The notes below the pieces were generated by a model. That model was not told the DNA's origin. It did not search any database and saw only the letters and a program-made list of their open reading frames with translations. A program made the position numbers and the translations under genes. A stretch of 64,000 bases of DNA from Qipengyuania sp. HL-TH1 (lineage in GTDB: Bacteria > Pseudomonadota > Alphaproteobacteria > Sphingomonadales > Sphingomonadaceae): NCBI RefSeq assembly GCF_036365825.1, contig NZ_CP142675.1:2674501-2738500 (forward strand), read 5' to 3'. This document shows positions 1 through 7,593 of the stretch, one piece after another (within the stretch, counting starts at the first letter, position 1; each line of letters starts with the position of its first letter).

Positions 1-43
1 CGCCGAGGTGCGCGCAATGGCGGAGCGGTTGCTCAGCGAATAG
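1..43 (+). CDS. C-terminal end of an unidentified protein (partial)
   Basis: An open frame enters from the left edge and ends at a TAG at 41-43. The visible tail reads AEVRAMAERLLSE. It is followed within 10 bases by a good terminator, which fits a real gene end. Thirteen residues are too few to identify the protein. Confidence 0.5.
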   Translation, partial: AEVRAMAERLLSE

Positions 44-48
44 CGACG

Positions 49-79
49 AAAAAGGGGGCGCCGCAGCACCCCCTTTCCC
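49..79. terminator. Bidirectional rho-independent terminator
   Basis: AAAGGGGG (51-58) pairs with CCCCCTTT (69-76) around a 10-base loop. A-rich and T-rich flanks sit on the two sides. It lies between the end of the + strand gene (43) and the end of the minus-strand flotillin gene (99), so it can serve both. Confidence 0.75.
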
Positions 80-98
80 AATTACCTAAGTTCGCGAG

Positions 99-1841
99 CT
101 ATGCCGCCGGAGCGTCTTCGCCCTTTGTGGCTTCCGGCTTCGCCGGTGCCTTGGCTTCGGCCTCCTCGACCTGTTCCGCTATGTCGTCGAGCACCTCTGC
201 CAGGCGCGGCGCGGTTTCTGCCGCCGCCGGTCCTTTGACGAGACTGTCGAGCGACGAACCATCGAGACCCAACTCCTTCATCAGTCCGTCGAGCACCGGC
301 GCCTGCGCCCGATAGGCCAGCGCGGCGCTGACCGCATCGGTGGCGAGATTGCCCGAGCCATTGCTGCCCGCTGGCGCCCCCGCCTTGCCTCCGCCATTGG
401 TCAGACCATCGACCTGCACGATCTTGATGCTGTCGATCGCCTCCATCGGCTTCGCACTTTCGCGAATGACTTCGGGCAACACCTTGAGCAGTGCCATCTT
501 GGTCTGCAGGCTGATCTGGCCTGACGACAGAATGTTGGCAGCTTCGTTGATCGCCTTCTGGCCGGCAGCCTCGACCTCGAAGCGGACGCGTGCGGCCTCG
601 GCGCGCAGCTTCTCGGCTTCGGCTTCGCCCTCGGCTTCGCGGCGCGCGGCCTCGGCCCGGTTCGACGCCGCGTCCTTTTCCGCTTCGGCATCGACGCGGA
701 TCTTGATTGCGTCACGCTCGGCCTGTTTCGAAGCCTCGATCAGTTCGATGCGCTTCATACGCTCGGCAATCTCGGTTTCACGGCTGGTGGCGACCTGCTC
801 CTCCGCGGCCACCGCCTTCGAGCGGGCCTCGTCGGCCTCGGCCTTGGCCTGGCTTTCCTCGCGGCTCTTGTTCTGCACCGCGATCTGCTGTTCCTGGCGG
901 GCGATTTCGAGGGCGCGATGCTGGTCGATCCGGGCTTCCTCGACAAGGCGGTCAGCCTCGATCTGCTGCGCATCGACCTGCTTCTTGGCCTCGATCCGCG
1001 CGGCATCGGCTTCGCGGCTACGCTCGGCCTGTTCGCGGGCGATTTCCGAAGCCTGCGCGGCGCGGCGGATTTCCACCTCACGCTCCTGCTGGAGGCGCGC
1101 ATATTCCTTGTCGCGACCGATCTCGAAGCTCCGTGAATCGGCCTCGAGATTCTTGGTCTCCATCTGCACGCGCGTGTCTTGCTCGATGTCGTTGCGCAGC
1201 TTTTTGCGCGCCTCGATCTGCTCGGTCAGCTTGGTCAGGCCTTCGGCATCGAAGGCGTTGTTGGCGTTGAAATGCTCGATGCTGGTCTGGTCGAGCCCGG
1301 TGAGCGAGACCGATTCGAGTTCCAGCCCGTTCATGGCCAAGTCGTTCGACGAAACCTGCTGCACCTTCTGGACGAAATCGGCGCGCTGTTCGTGCAACTC
1401 ATTCATGCTCATACCGGCTGCGACCGAACGCAGCGCATCGACGAATTTGCCTTCGACCAGGTCCTTGAGCATTTCGGGTTGCATCGTGCGCTGGCCAAGC
1501 GTCTGCGCGGCCATCGCGATCGCTCCGGCATCGGGGCGGACGCGGACATAGAACTCGGCCTTCACATCGATCCGCAGGCGGTCGAGCGTGATCAGCGCCT
1601 CGCCATCGCGCCGGACCACCGGCAGCACCAGCGTGTTCATATTGACCGGCATGGTCTCGTGGAAGACGGGCAGCACCAGGGCGCCGCCATTCATGACGAC
1701 CTTTTCGCCGCCGACGCCGGTCCGAACGAAGGCGATCTCCTTCGACGCGCGCCGGTACAGGCGCGTTATCGTGAGTGCGATGACGAGGAAAACGGCAAGA
1801 CCGCCTCCGCCCCAAACTACGACTTCAGGCAGGGTTTCCAT
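99..1841 (-). CDS. yqiK: Flotillin family membrane-scaffold protein (YqiK-like)
   Basis: A 580-aa SPFH/flotillin protein, expected to sit in the inner membrane and organise lipid microdomains. One N-terminal membrane helix (about residues 8-25) precedes an SPFH domain with the typical DRLRIDVKAEFYVRVRPD stretch (about 87-104). Then comes a long, highly charged Ala/Glu/Arg coiled coil (about 215-430), and a Gly/Ala-rich tail ending in acidic and Ala-rich sequence. The start at 1841 has a strong GAGGAGA ribosome site. It is preceded by 41 bases and then the YqiJ-like gene, the same order as E. coli yqiJ-yqiK, so the two probably form one operon. Length matches E. coli YqiK. The family and pairing are well supported; the exact role in the cell is not known. 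Confidence 0.9.
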   Translation of the reverse strand: METLPEVVVWGGGGLAVFLVIALTITRLYRRASKEIAFVRTGVGGEKVVMNGGALVLPVFHETMPVNMNTLVLPVVRRDGEALITLDRLRIDVKAEFYVRVRPDAGAIAMAAQTLGQRTMQPEMLKDLVEGKFVDALRSVAAGMSMNELHEQRADFVQKVQQVSSNDLAMNGLELESVSLTGLDQTSIEHFNANNAFDAEGLTKLTEQIEARKKLRNDIEQDTRVQMETKNLEADSRSFEIGRDKEYARLQQEREVEIRRAAQASEIAREQAERSREADAARIEAKKQVDAQQIEADRLVEEARIDQHRALEIARQEQQIAVQNKSREESQAKAEADEARSKAVAAEEQVATSRETEIAERMKRIELIEASKQAERDAIKIRVDAEAEKDAASNRAEAARREAEGEAEAEKLRAEAARVRFEVEAAGQKAINEAANILSSGQISLQTKMALLKVLPEVIRESAKPMEAIDSIKIVQVDGLTNGGGKAGAPAGSNGSGNLATDAVSAALAYRAQAPVLDGLMKELGLDGSSLDSLVKGPAAAETAPRLAEVLDDIAEQVEEAEAKAPAKPEATKGEDAPAA

Positions 1842-1882
1842 TGGTTCTCCTCGGTGATGAATTGCGAATCATGGTAAGCGCG

Positions 1883-2527
1883 TCACGCCTGCGGCGAGAG
1901 GCGGCGCTCGGCGAGCGCAGTGGCGTAGAACTGGCGACCTTCACGGCGCACGAGCAGGATTTCGTCGCCGGCGTATATCTCGCTGGACGGCTCGTGTGGC
2001 TCGACCATGACATGGTGGGCCTGTCCGTGCGCATCCTGCACCCGGGCGCGAGCGGGCGAACCCCGACGGGCGATCCCGTCGGTGATGGTCCCGCGGCGCC
2101 CGAGTAGCGTGTCGGTACTGACCGCGCTGGTTTCATCCTTTGGCAGGATCGCGCCCAGCGGCCGTGCCAGCATCCCGGTCAGCGGCAGGGCGGCCGCGGC
2201 AGCGACGATCGCGGCGACCCAGCGGTACAGCGGCGCACCGAGCAGGTTATCCGACAGTGACTGGATCGATACCCCGATTGCGGCAAAGCCGAACAGGAAC
2301 ACCGCAAGCCAGATGGTCAGCGGGACCCGGCCGATGCCCAGCAAGGTGAATATCCCGTCCAGCGCCCCTGGCTGCATACCGGAATCGACCTCGACACCGG
2401 TCGACGGATCGACCTCCGCGTCGCCGCCGAACATGTCGCCGAGACCAATCGCCTGAACTAGTGCAAGCAGCAAGACCAAGACGAATGCCGCGGCGAACGG
2501 CATGTTGTGTGCTTCGAATATCGACAT
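1883..2527 (-). CDS. yqiJ: YqiJ-like inner-membrane protein with OB-fold domain
   Basis: A 214-aa protein of the YqiJ family, partner of the downstream flotillin. It has an N-terminal membrane helix (about 8-28), two more hydrophobic segments (about 70-95 and 105-125), and then a soluble C-terminal OB-fold-like domain (about 140-205). That domain contains RRGTITDG, the pattern seen in NfeD-like flotillin partners. The size is close to E. coli YqiJ (about 209 aa). It is transcribed first, and the flotillin gene follows after 41 bases. By analogy with NfeD/flotillin pairs it should anchor or tune the flotillin assembly; this is inference from family and position. Confidence 0.85.
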   Translation of the reverse strand: MSIFEAHNMPFAAAFVLVLLLALVQAIGLGDMFGGDAEVDPSTGVEVDSGMQPGALDGIFTLLGIGRVPLTIWLAVFLFGFAAIGVSIQSLSDNLLGAPLYRWVAAIVAAAAALPLTGMLARPLGAILPKDETSAVSTDTLLGRRGTITDGIARRGSPARARVQDAHGQAHHVMVEPHEPSSEIYAGDEILLVRREGRQFYATALAERRLSPQA

Positions 2528-2883
2528 GACCCCCCGGCTCTCAACTATAGTTACAGCCAGAGGGACAAATTCGGCCTCAAAGGACGAAGGCTTCTCGCTT
2601 CCGACTTGTTTTCACACCTGTTTCTTAGCGGAAATCGCGCTTTTTCGACACAAATATGCGACGAACCGAGTTCGATTTTCCTACTGGTCCGGCGCGTGAT
2701 AACATGGCCGTGGTCGCGTCCAAGATCGCCCGCAGCGGCAGGCCAATACATCGTGGAGCAGGCTCGAATGGAAGGTCACATCCCGCCAAGTGCAGTCCGC
2801 ACGCAAGCGCGCGGGCTGCGCCGTGAAGCGGCGGAAGGTCACGCTTTCCGCAAACGCGTTTTGTGGTCCTCCGGGATGCCTTT
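2528..2883. other. Intergenic region between yqiJ and a P450 gene
   Basis: No convincing gene. On the minus strand it must carry the promoter for yqiJ-yqiK: a perfect 10-bp palindrome AACTATAGTT at 2543-2552 contains a TATAGT that could be a -10 or an operator, but I see no good -35. Near 2830-2850 a GCGGAA/TTCCGC stem follows the end of the P450 gene but lacks a T-tract, so it is only a weak terminator candidate. The short open frames here look like chance. Confidence 0.4.
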
Positions 2884-4185
2884 TCAGGCCGCAGTGAAGC
2901 GCAGCGGCAGCGTCTTGAGCCCGCCGACGAAGGTCGATTTGGACCGCTCGGGCTCGCCCGCCAGTTCGACGGTCTCGATCCGGTCGAGCAGCACTTCGAA
3001 CAGGATGCGCATTTCGAGCCGGGCGAGATGCAGGCCGAGGCACTGGTGCGCGCCCGCGCCGAAGGCGAGGTGGCGGTTGGGGCTGCGCGCGGCGTCGAAG
3101 CGGCGCGGATCGTCGAAATGCGCCGGATCGTGATTGGCGGCGACATAGTTCATCATCAGCCAGTCGCCCTTCGCGATGGCCTGCCCGCCGACCTCGGTGT
3201 CCTCAGCCGCAGTGCGCATGAAGTGTTGCACCGGCGTGGTCCAGCGGATCGCTTCCTCGACGATGCCGGGCAGCAGGCTGCGATCGGCGCGCACCCGCGC
3301 CCATTGCTCAGCGTCCTGCGCCAGTGCGAGCATCGCGCCCGCAGTGCTGGCGCTGGTGGTGTCGTGCCCCGCGGCGGCGAGGATGATGTAATAGCCCATC
3401 ATGTCGCGGTCGTTGAGCGGTTCGCCGTCGACCACCGCATTGGCGATGGTGCTGGCAACATCGGCGGTGGGGTTGGCGCGGCGCTGCGCAGTGAGCTTGG
3501 CGAAATAGGCCTCGAAGTCCTTGACCGCGCCTGCCACCAGCTGGGTGATCGCCTCGGGCGGGAGGTCCTTCATCCCCGACTGGTTGAGGTCTTCGTCGCT
3601 GCCGCCGAACATCTGCTGCGTGAGCGTCAGCATGCGCGGCTCGTCTTCCTCGGGCACGCCGAGGATCTGCATCACCACATGCAGCGGATAGGGTGCCGAA
3701 ACGGTCTTCACGAAATCCGCCTCGCCGCCGCCCGCCAGCAGCCGGTCGACCGCCGCATGCGCGATGCCGCGGATCTCGTCCTCCACGCCGCGCAGGTTCT
3801 TGGGCATGAACCATTCCTGCGTCAGCTTGCGGTACTTCATGTGGACCGGCGCATCGAAGGTGACGAGGCTGGCGACCATGTGTTCGCTGCCGCCGGTGAG
3901 CGCCTTGGCGAACTCGATCCCCTCGGTCAGGCTGAAGACGACGCTGTGCGGGTTGTTGAGGAAGGTCGCATTGTCCTTTGACATGCGCATCACATCGTCA
4001 TAGCGCGTGACCAGCCAGAAGGGCGGGTGCACCGCATCTTCGGCCGGCTCGACCCAGGCGACGGGGGTATCCTCGCGCAGGCGGTCGAACGTGTCGAGCA
4101 GGCCGTCCCATTCGGCATAGCTCTGCGGGTCGATCACCGCGCGGGCGGTGGCCGGATCGAGCCGGGGCCGGTCCTGCGCCGCCAT
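2884..4185 (-). CDS. Cytochrome P450
   Basis: A soluble bacterial P450 of about 433 aa, a haem monooxygenase that needs a ferredoxin and reductase from elsewhere. Visible motifs are the I-helix oxygen-activation site AAGHDTTSAS (about 272-281), the K-helix ExxR in VEEAIRW, and the haem-binding loop FGAGAHQCLGLHLAR with the cysteine ligand at about residue 382. I chose the ATG at 4185, which overlaps the stop of the upstream ligase by one base (TGATG); a GTG at 4188 gives a four-base overlap instead. Either way it is translationally coupled to the acyl-CoA ligase. That pairing points to oxidation of a carboxylic acid, terpenoid or steroid-like substrate handled as a CoA thioester. The substrate cannot be read from the sequence. 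Confidence 0.9.
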   Translation of the reverse strand: MAAQDRPRLDPATARAVIDPQSYAEWDGLLDTFDRLREDTPVAWVEPAEDAVHPPFWLVTRYDDVMRMSKDNATFLNNPHSVVFSLTEGIEFAKALTGGSEHMVASLVTFDAPVHMKYRKLTQEWFMPKNLRGVEDEIRGIAHAAVDRLLAGGGEADFVKTVSAPYPLHVVMQILGVPEEDEPRMLTLTQQMFGGSDEDLNQSGMKDLPPEAITQLVAGAVKDFEAYFAKLTAQRRANPTADVASTIANAVVDGEPLNDRDMMGYYIILAAAGHDTTSASTAGAMLALAQDAEQWARVRADRSLLPGIVEEAIRWTTPVQHFMRTAAEDTEVGGQAIAKGDWLMMNYVAANHDPAHFDDPRRFDAARSPNRHLAFGAGAHQCLGLHLARLEMRILFEVLLDRIETVELAGEPERSKSTFVGGLKTLPLRFTAA

Positions 4186-5732
4186 CACGCCTGCTCCGTC
4201 TGCTGTTCGGCCGCCTTCTGGAATTCGTCGCGCAATTCGCGCTTGTACAGCTTGCCATTGGCCTCGCGCGGGAGCTGCGCGCGGAAGTCGAACAGCTTGG
4301 GCATCTTGATCTTGGACAGGCTGGGAGCGAGGAAATCGCGCAATTCGGCCTCGAGCGCATCGCCCGCCTCGGCCATGTCGATCGGCTGCACCACCGCGAC
4401 CACCTTCTCGCCGAAATCGGGGCAGGGCGCACCGATCACCGCCGCGTCCATCACCTTGTCATGCGTAACCAGCAGGTTCTCGATCTCCTGCGGGTAGATG
4501 TTGACCCCGCCCGAGATGATCATGTGGCTCTTGCGGTCGGTGAGGTAGAGGAAGCCGTCCTCGTCGACATGGCCGATGTCGCCCAGCGTCATCCAGCCCT
4601 TGGGATGCATCGCTTCGCGCGTCTTCTCGGGATCGTTGTGATAGGTAGGGATGAGATCGTTCTCGAAATAGAGCAATCCGTCCTGGCCCACGGGGACCTC
4701 TTCCCCCTCGGCATCGCAGACATGCAGCGTGCCGTGGATCGCCTTGCCGACGCTGCCGGGATGGGTCAGCCAGTCCTCGGCCTTGATCAGCGTCATGCCG
4801 ACGCCTTCGGAGCCGGCGTAATACTCGTTGATGATCGGGCCCCACCACTCGATCATCTCGCGCTTGATCGGCACTGGGCAGGGCGCGGCAGCATGCAGCG
4901 CACGCTGGTGGCTGGAGAGATCGTAGCGCGTGCGCACCTCGGGATCGAGCTTGAGCATGCGCACGAAATGCGTCGGCACCCACTGGCTGTCGGTGATCTT
5001 GTATTTCTCGATCGTCTCGAGCGCGTGCTCGGGATCGAACTTCTCCATCACCACGACCGTGCCGCCAAGCCGCTGGGCGGTGGTGCACCAGCCGATCGGT
5101 GCGGCGTGATAGAGCGGCGCGGGCGAGAGATAGACCATGCTGCCATCGGCGGGCATGCCGGCGCCCATCACCGCGAGGCCCATCAGCGGATTGGTCGCGA
5201 GGATGTCGTCGTCCTCGGGCGGCGCGGGCTTGACCCCCTTGGGCCGTCCGGTGGTGCCCGAGGAATAGAGCATGTACTGTCCCGGCGCCTGGTCGGCGAT
5301 CGGCTCGGCAGGCTGCGCGGCGAGCGCGGCTTCGTAATCTTCCTCGCCCTCGCCATCGACGATCAGCAGCGGCAGGTCGGCGCATTCGTCGCGGATGCCC
5401 TCGATCGCCTCGGCATAGCGCGTGCTGGTGAGCAGGAACTTGGCTCCCGCATCCTTAAGGATGTAGCAGATCTCCGGCGCGGTCAGCCGGGTCGAGATCG
5501 GCACCATCATCGTGCCCGCACGCTGCGAGCCCCACACCACCTGCAGGTAATGGACATTGTTTTCCATCAGCACTGCGAAATGGTCGCCGCGCTTGAGCCC
5601 GCGTGCCCGCAGCAACTGCGCAAAGCGGTTCGCATAGGCGTCCATTTCCGCGAAGGTCACGGTCTGGCCGCTGCCCGCCATGATCATCGCGGGATGGTCG
5701 GGGCGCGTCTGCGCATGGGTAATGGGGTGCAT
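4185..5732 (-). CDS. Acyl-CoA synthetase (AMP-dependent ligase)
   Basis: A 515-aa ANL-superfamily enzyme that adenylates a carboxylic acid with ATP and passes it to CoA. The P-loop-like motif YSSGTTGRPKGV lies at about 156-167. Further core motifs are NEYYAGSEG (about 302-310), the GWMTLGDIGHVDEDGFLYLTDR hinge region (about 378-399, where D and R contact AMP and start the C-terminal domain), and the catalytic lysine in REANGKLYKRELRD near the end. The ATG at 5732 is preceded by GGAGAGAGAAG. It is the first gene of a two-gene unit with the P450, whose start overlaps its stop. Related enzymes act on medium or long fatty acids, or on terpene and sterol side-chain acids; the sequence does not decide among these. 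Confidence 0.9.
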   Translation of the reverse strand: MHPITHAQTRPDHPAMIMAGSGQTVTFAEMDAYANRFAQLLRARGLKRGDHFAVLMENNVHYLQVVWGSQRAGTMMVPISTRLTAPEICYILKDAGAKFLLTSTRYAEAIEGIRDECADLPLLIVDGEGEEDYEAALAAQPAEPIADQAPGQYMLYSSGTTGRPKGVKPAPPEDDDILATNPLMGLAVMGAGMPADGSMVYLSPAPLYHAAPIGWCTTAQRLGGTVVVMEKFDPEHALETIEKYKITDSQWVPTHFVRMLKLDPEVRTRYDLSSHQRALHAAAPCPVPIKREMIEWWGPIINEYYAGSEGVGMTLIKAEDWLTHPGSVGKAIHGTLHVCDAEGEEVPVGQDGLLYFENDLIPTYHNDPEKTREAMHPKGWMTLGDIGHVDEDGFLYLTDRKSHMIISGGVNIYPQEIENLLVTHDKVMDAAVIGAPCPDFGEKVVAVVQPIDMAEAGDALEAELRDFLAPSLSKIKMPKLFDFRAQLPREANGKLYKRELRDEFQKAAEQQTEQA

Positions 5733-5825
5733 GATGGGCTTCTCTCTCCTGTCTGCCGGTCCGACGTTCTGCCGCGGACTCGTCCAGTTTCGAGAAGAAA
5801 CCTACCCAAGCCTCTCGCATGGGCA

Positions 5826-5863
5826 AGAAAAAAGGCGGCAGGATCGCTCCCACCGCCCCTTTT
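5826..5863 (-). terminator. Terminator of the M23 peptidase gene
   Basis: On the minus strand an A-rich flank and GGGGCGG pair with CCGCC through a purine-rich loop, followed by TTTTTTC. It sits 24 bases past the M23 peptidase stop. It separates that gene from the acyl-CoA ligase, which therefore needs its own promoter in 5733-5825. Confidence 0.75.
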
Positions 5864-5886
5864 GCGACCCTTGAAGGGCTAAAATC

Positions 5887-6564
5887 TTATTCTTCGCCGT
5901 CACCCTGGCCGCCCTGGCCGGTGGCGAGCGCGAAAGCGCGCTGTGCTTCCGATTCGACCATATAGGGAACCGGGTTGACCGCCTTGCCGTCGATGCGGAC
6001 TTCATAATGCAGGTGCGGGCCGGTCGAACGGCCGGTCGAACCGACATAGCCGATGATGTCGCCCTTCTTGACGCGGCTTCCCGCAGTCACCGCGATATCC
6101 GACATATGCGCGAAGCGGGTCTGCAGGTTCGCGCCGTGTTCGATCGAGACATATTTGCCGTAGCTCGAGAACCATTCCGCCTTGCTGATGTAACCATCCG
6201 CAGTTGCATAGATCGGCGTACCGGTCGGCGCGGACAGGTCGACACCCTTGTGGCTGCGGCGACCGCCGAGCACAGGGTGGGTCCGCATGCCGTAATCGCT
6301 GGTCAGCCGCGTGTCGTCGAGCGGCATGCGCGACGGCACCGAAACCCGGGCAGCGGCCGGGGTCGTACGATCGAGTTCGTCCCACTTGGCGAATAGCTGC
6401 TGGAACTGCGCGTCGTCGCCAGCCTGGGCGGGTGCAGTGACCTTGCTCATGTCGATCGCGCCGACAGCGGCCGCGGCGTTGGTTTCCTGCGCATGGGCCG
6501 GAGCGGCGGCAATACCGAAACCAGCCATCAATGCGAGAACAAGCGAAGTGCGCTTGGTGATCAT
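5887..6564 (-). CDS. Secreted M23 family metallopeptidase (LytM type)
   Basis: A predicted periplasmic zinc endopeptidase acting on peptidoglycan cross-links. I placed the start at the ATG at 6564 because it opens a clean signal peptide, with cleavage after APAHA. The longer frame to 6705 has no such signal and an unlikely N-terminus. The mature protein is about 200 aa. The C-terminal M23 domain shows the zinc ligands: HPVLGGRRSHKGVDL gives the H...D pair, and HLHYEVRIDG gives the HxH. Both are complete, so it should be active rather than an EnvC/NlpD-type degenerate activator. It appears monocistronic, with its own terminator. Confidence 0.9.
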   Translation of the reverse strand: MITKRTSLVLALMAGFGIAAAPAHAQETNAAAAVGAIDMSKVTAPAQAGDDAQFQQLFAKWDELDRTTPAAARVSVPSRMPLDDTRLTSDYGMRTHPVLGGRRSHKGVDLSAPTGTPIYATADGYISKAEWFSSYGKYVSIEHGANLQTRFAHMSDIAVTAGSRVKKGDIIGYVGSTGRSTGPHLHYEVRIDGKAVNPVPYMVESEAQRAFALATGQGGQGDGEE

Positions 6565-7119
6565 GCTAACCCGTCCATCCGGCGCTTTGCGCGCCTGTTC
6601 GATTTTTGGCGATCCCGGCGTCCCGGCCGTTTCCGCCCTTTTCAGTCTGCGCCGGAACCCCCCGGCTTCTTGTGAGTTTGGGTTATCGGCAGAAAAGTTA
6701 ATCAAGCAATAGCTGCGCAGGAACCGCGCGGCAGGTTGCCTGCGAAACGCGTTGAGTCGTTTACCGCTACCCCTGCCGCTCCCAAGAGACCCGGACCCGG
6801 CGATTTTTCGCTTTATTTTCTGTAGGTTACCACTGAACGGCGTTCCGGAGCCGTGAAAACGCTTCGGGCCGATCGCAATAAGGGCGATTGCCCGGTCAAT
6901 GATTCGTTTGAGAATATGTGCCCTGAATTCATGGGCTTAGAACGTCACTCGCCCTCGCGGGCCGCTTTTCGCTTCTACCGGCGAATCGCATTCCGCACCG
7001 GACCGCCTGCCCTCGCGCCCCGTAGTGTGGCGGAGGGCTGCTGCCCCTCGGTTCAGCGCGCCGCGCACCGACAGCCGCCTGAATCCAGCGCGGCAGATCG
7101 GTAGCGGCGAGGAGACACG
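6565..7119. other. Intergenic region, 555 bases
   Basis: No gene I can support. A weak minus-strand promoter for the M23 gene is possible: TTGCTT (6704-6709), a 17-base spacer, and ATAACC (6681-6686). The sequence from about 6720 to 6900 is less GC-rich than its surroundings, with short T-runs and a GGGC-GATT-GCCC hairpin near 6886-6897. An 83-codon plus-strand frame (6853-7104) has no recognisable protein features and no ribosome site. A small RNA cannot be excluded. Confidence 0.4.
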
Positions 7120-7593
7120 TCAGCCGCCGCGGACCGCCGCGAGCACCTCTTCCGCGTGGCCCTTGACCTTTACCTTCGGCCAGACGCGCTGAATCCGGCC
7201 CTTCTCGTCGAGCAGATAGGTCGAGCGGATCATCCCCATGAAGGTTTTCCCATACATCTGCTTCTCGCCCCATACGCCGAGCGTATCCGAGAGCCCGCCC
7301 TCGGCCGCATCGGTTGCGAGCGCGACGGTGAGATCGTGCTTGGCGATGAAGTTCTGGTGCTTCTTCGCCGAATCCTTGCTGACCCCGAGCAGCGCCGCGC
7401 CCGCCTTGTCGAACTCGGGCTTGAGGGCGGAGAAATCCTTCGCCTCGGTGGTGCAGCCCGGGGTGTTGTCCTTGGGGTAGAAGAAGATCACCGCCTTCTT
7501 TCCCGCCAGGTCGGCCTTGGTCAGCGTGCCGCCATCGGGCGTTTCCATGGTGAAATCGGGAAAGGCATCGCCTTCGCCATAGGTCTTGGTCAT
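7120..7593 (-). CDS. bcp: Thioredoxin-dependent peroxiredoxin (BCP/PrxQ type)
   Basis: A 157-aa cytoplasmic peroxidase that reduces hydroperoxides. The start at 7593 matches the family N-terminus (MTKTYGEGDAFPDF). Its ATG overlaps the stop of glnE by four bases (ATGA), so translation is coupled. The peroxidatic cysteine lies in FFYPKDNTPGCTTEA. The position five residues downstream, a resolving cysteine in E. coli BCP, is an Asp/Phe context here (TTEAKDF), and no other cysteine is visible. It therefore looks like a one-Cys variant relying on an external thiol. A longer frame up to 7695 lies inside glnE and was not used. Confidence 0.93.
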   Translation of the reverse strand: MTKTYGEGDAFPDFTMETPDGGTLTKADLAGKKAVIFFYPKDNTPGCTTEAKDFSALKPEFDKAGAALLGVSKDSAKKHQNFIAKHDLTVALATDAAEGGLSDTLGVWGEKQMYGKTFMGMIRSTYLLDEKGRIQRVWPKVKVKGHAEEVLAAVRGG

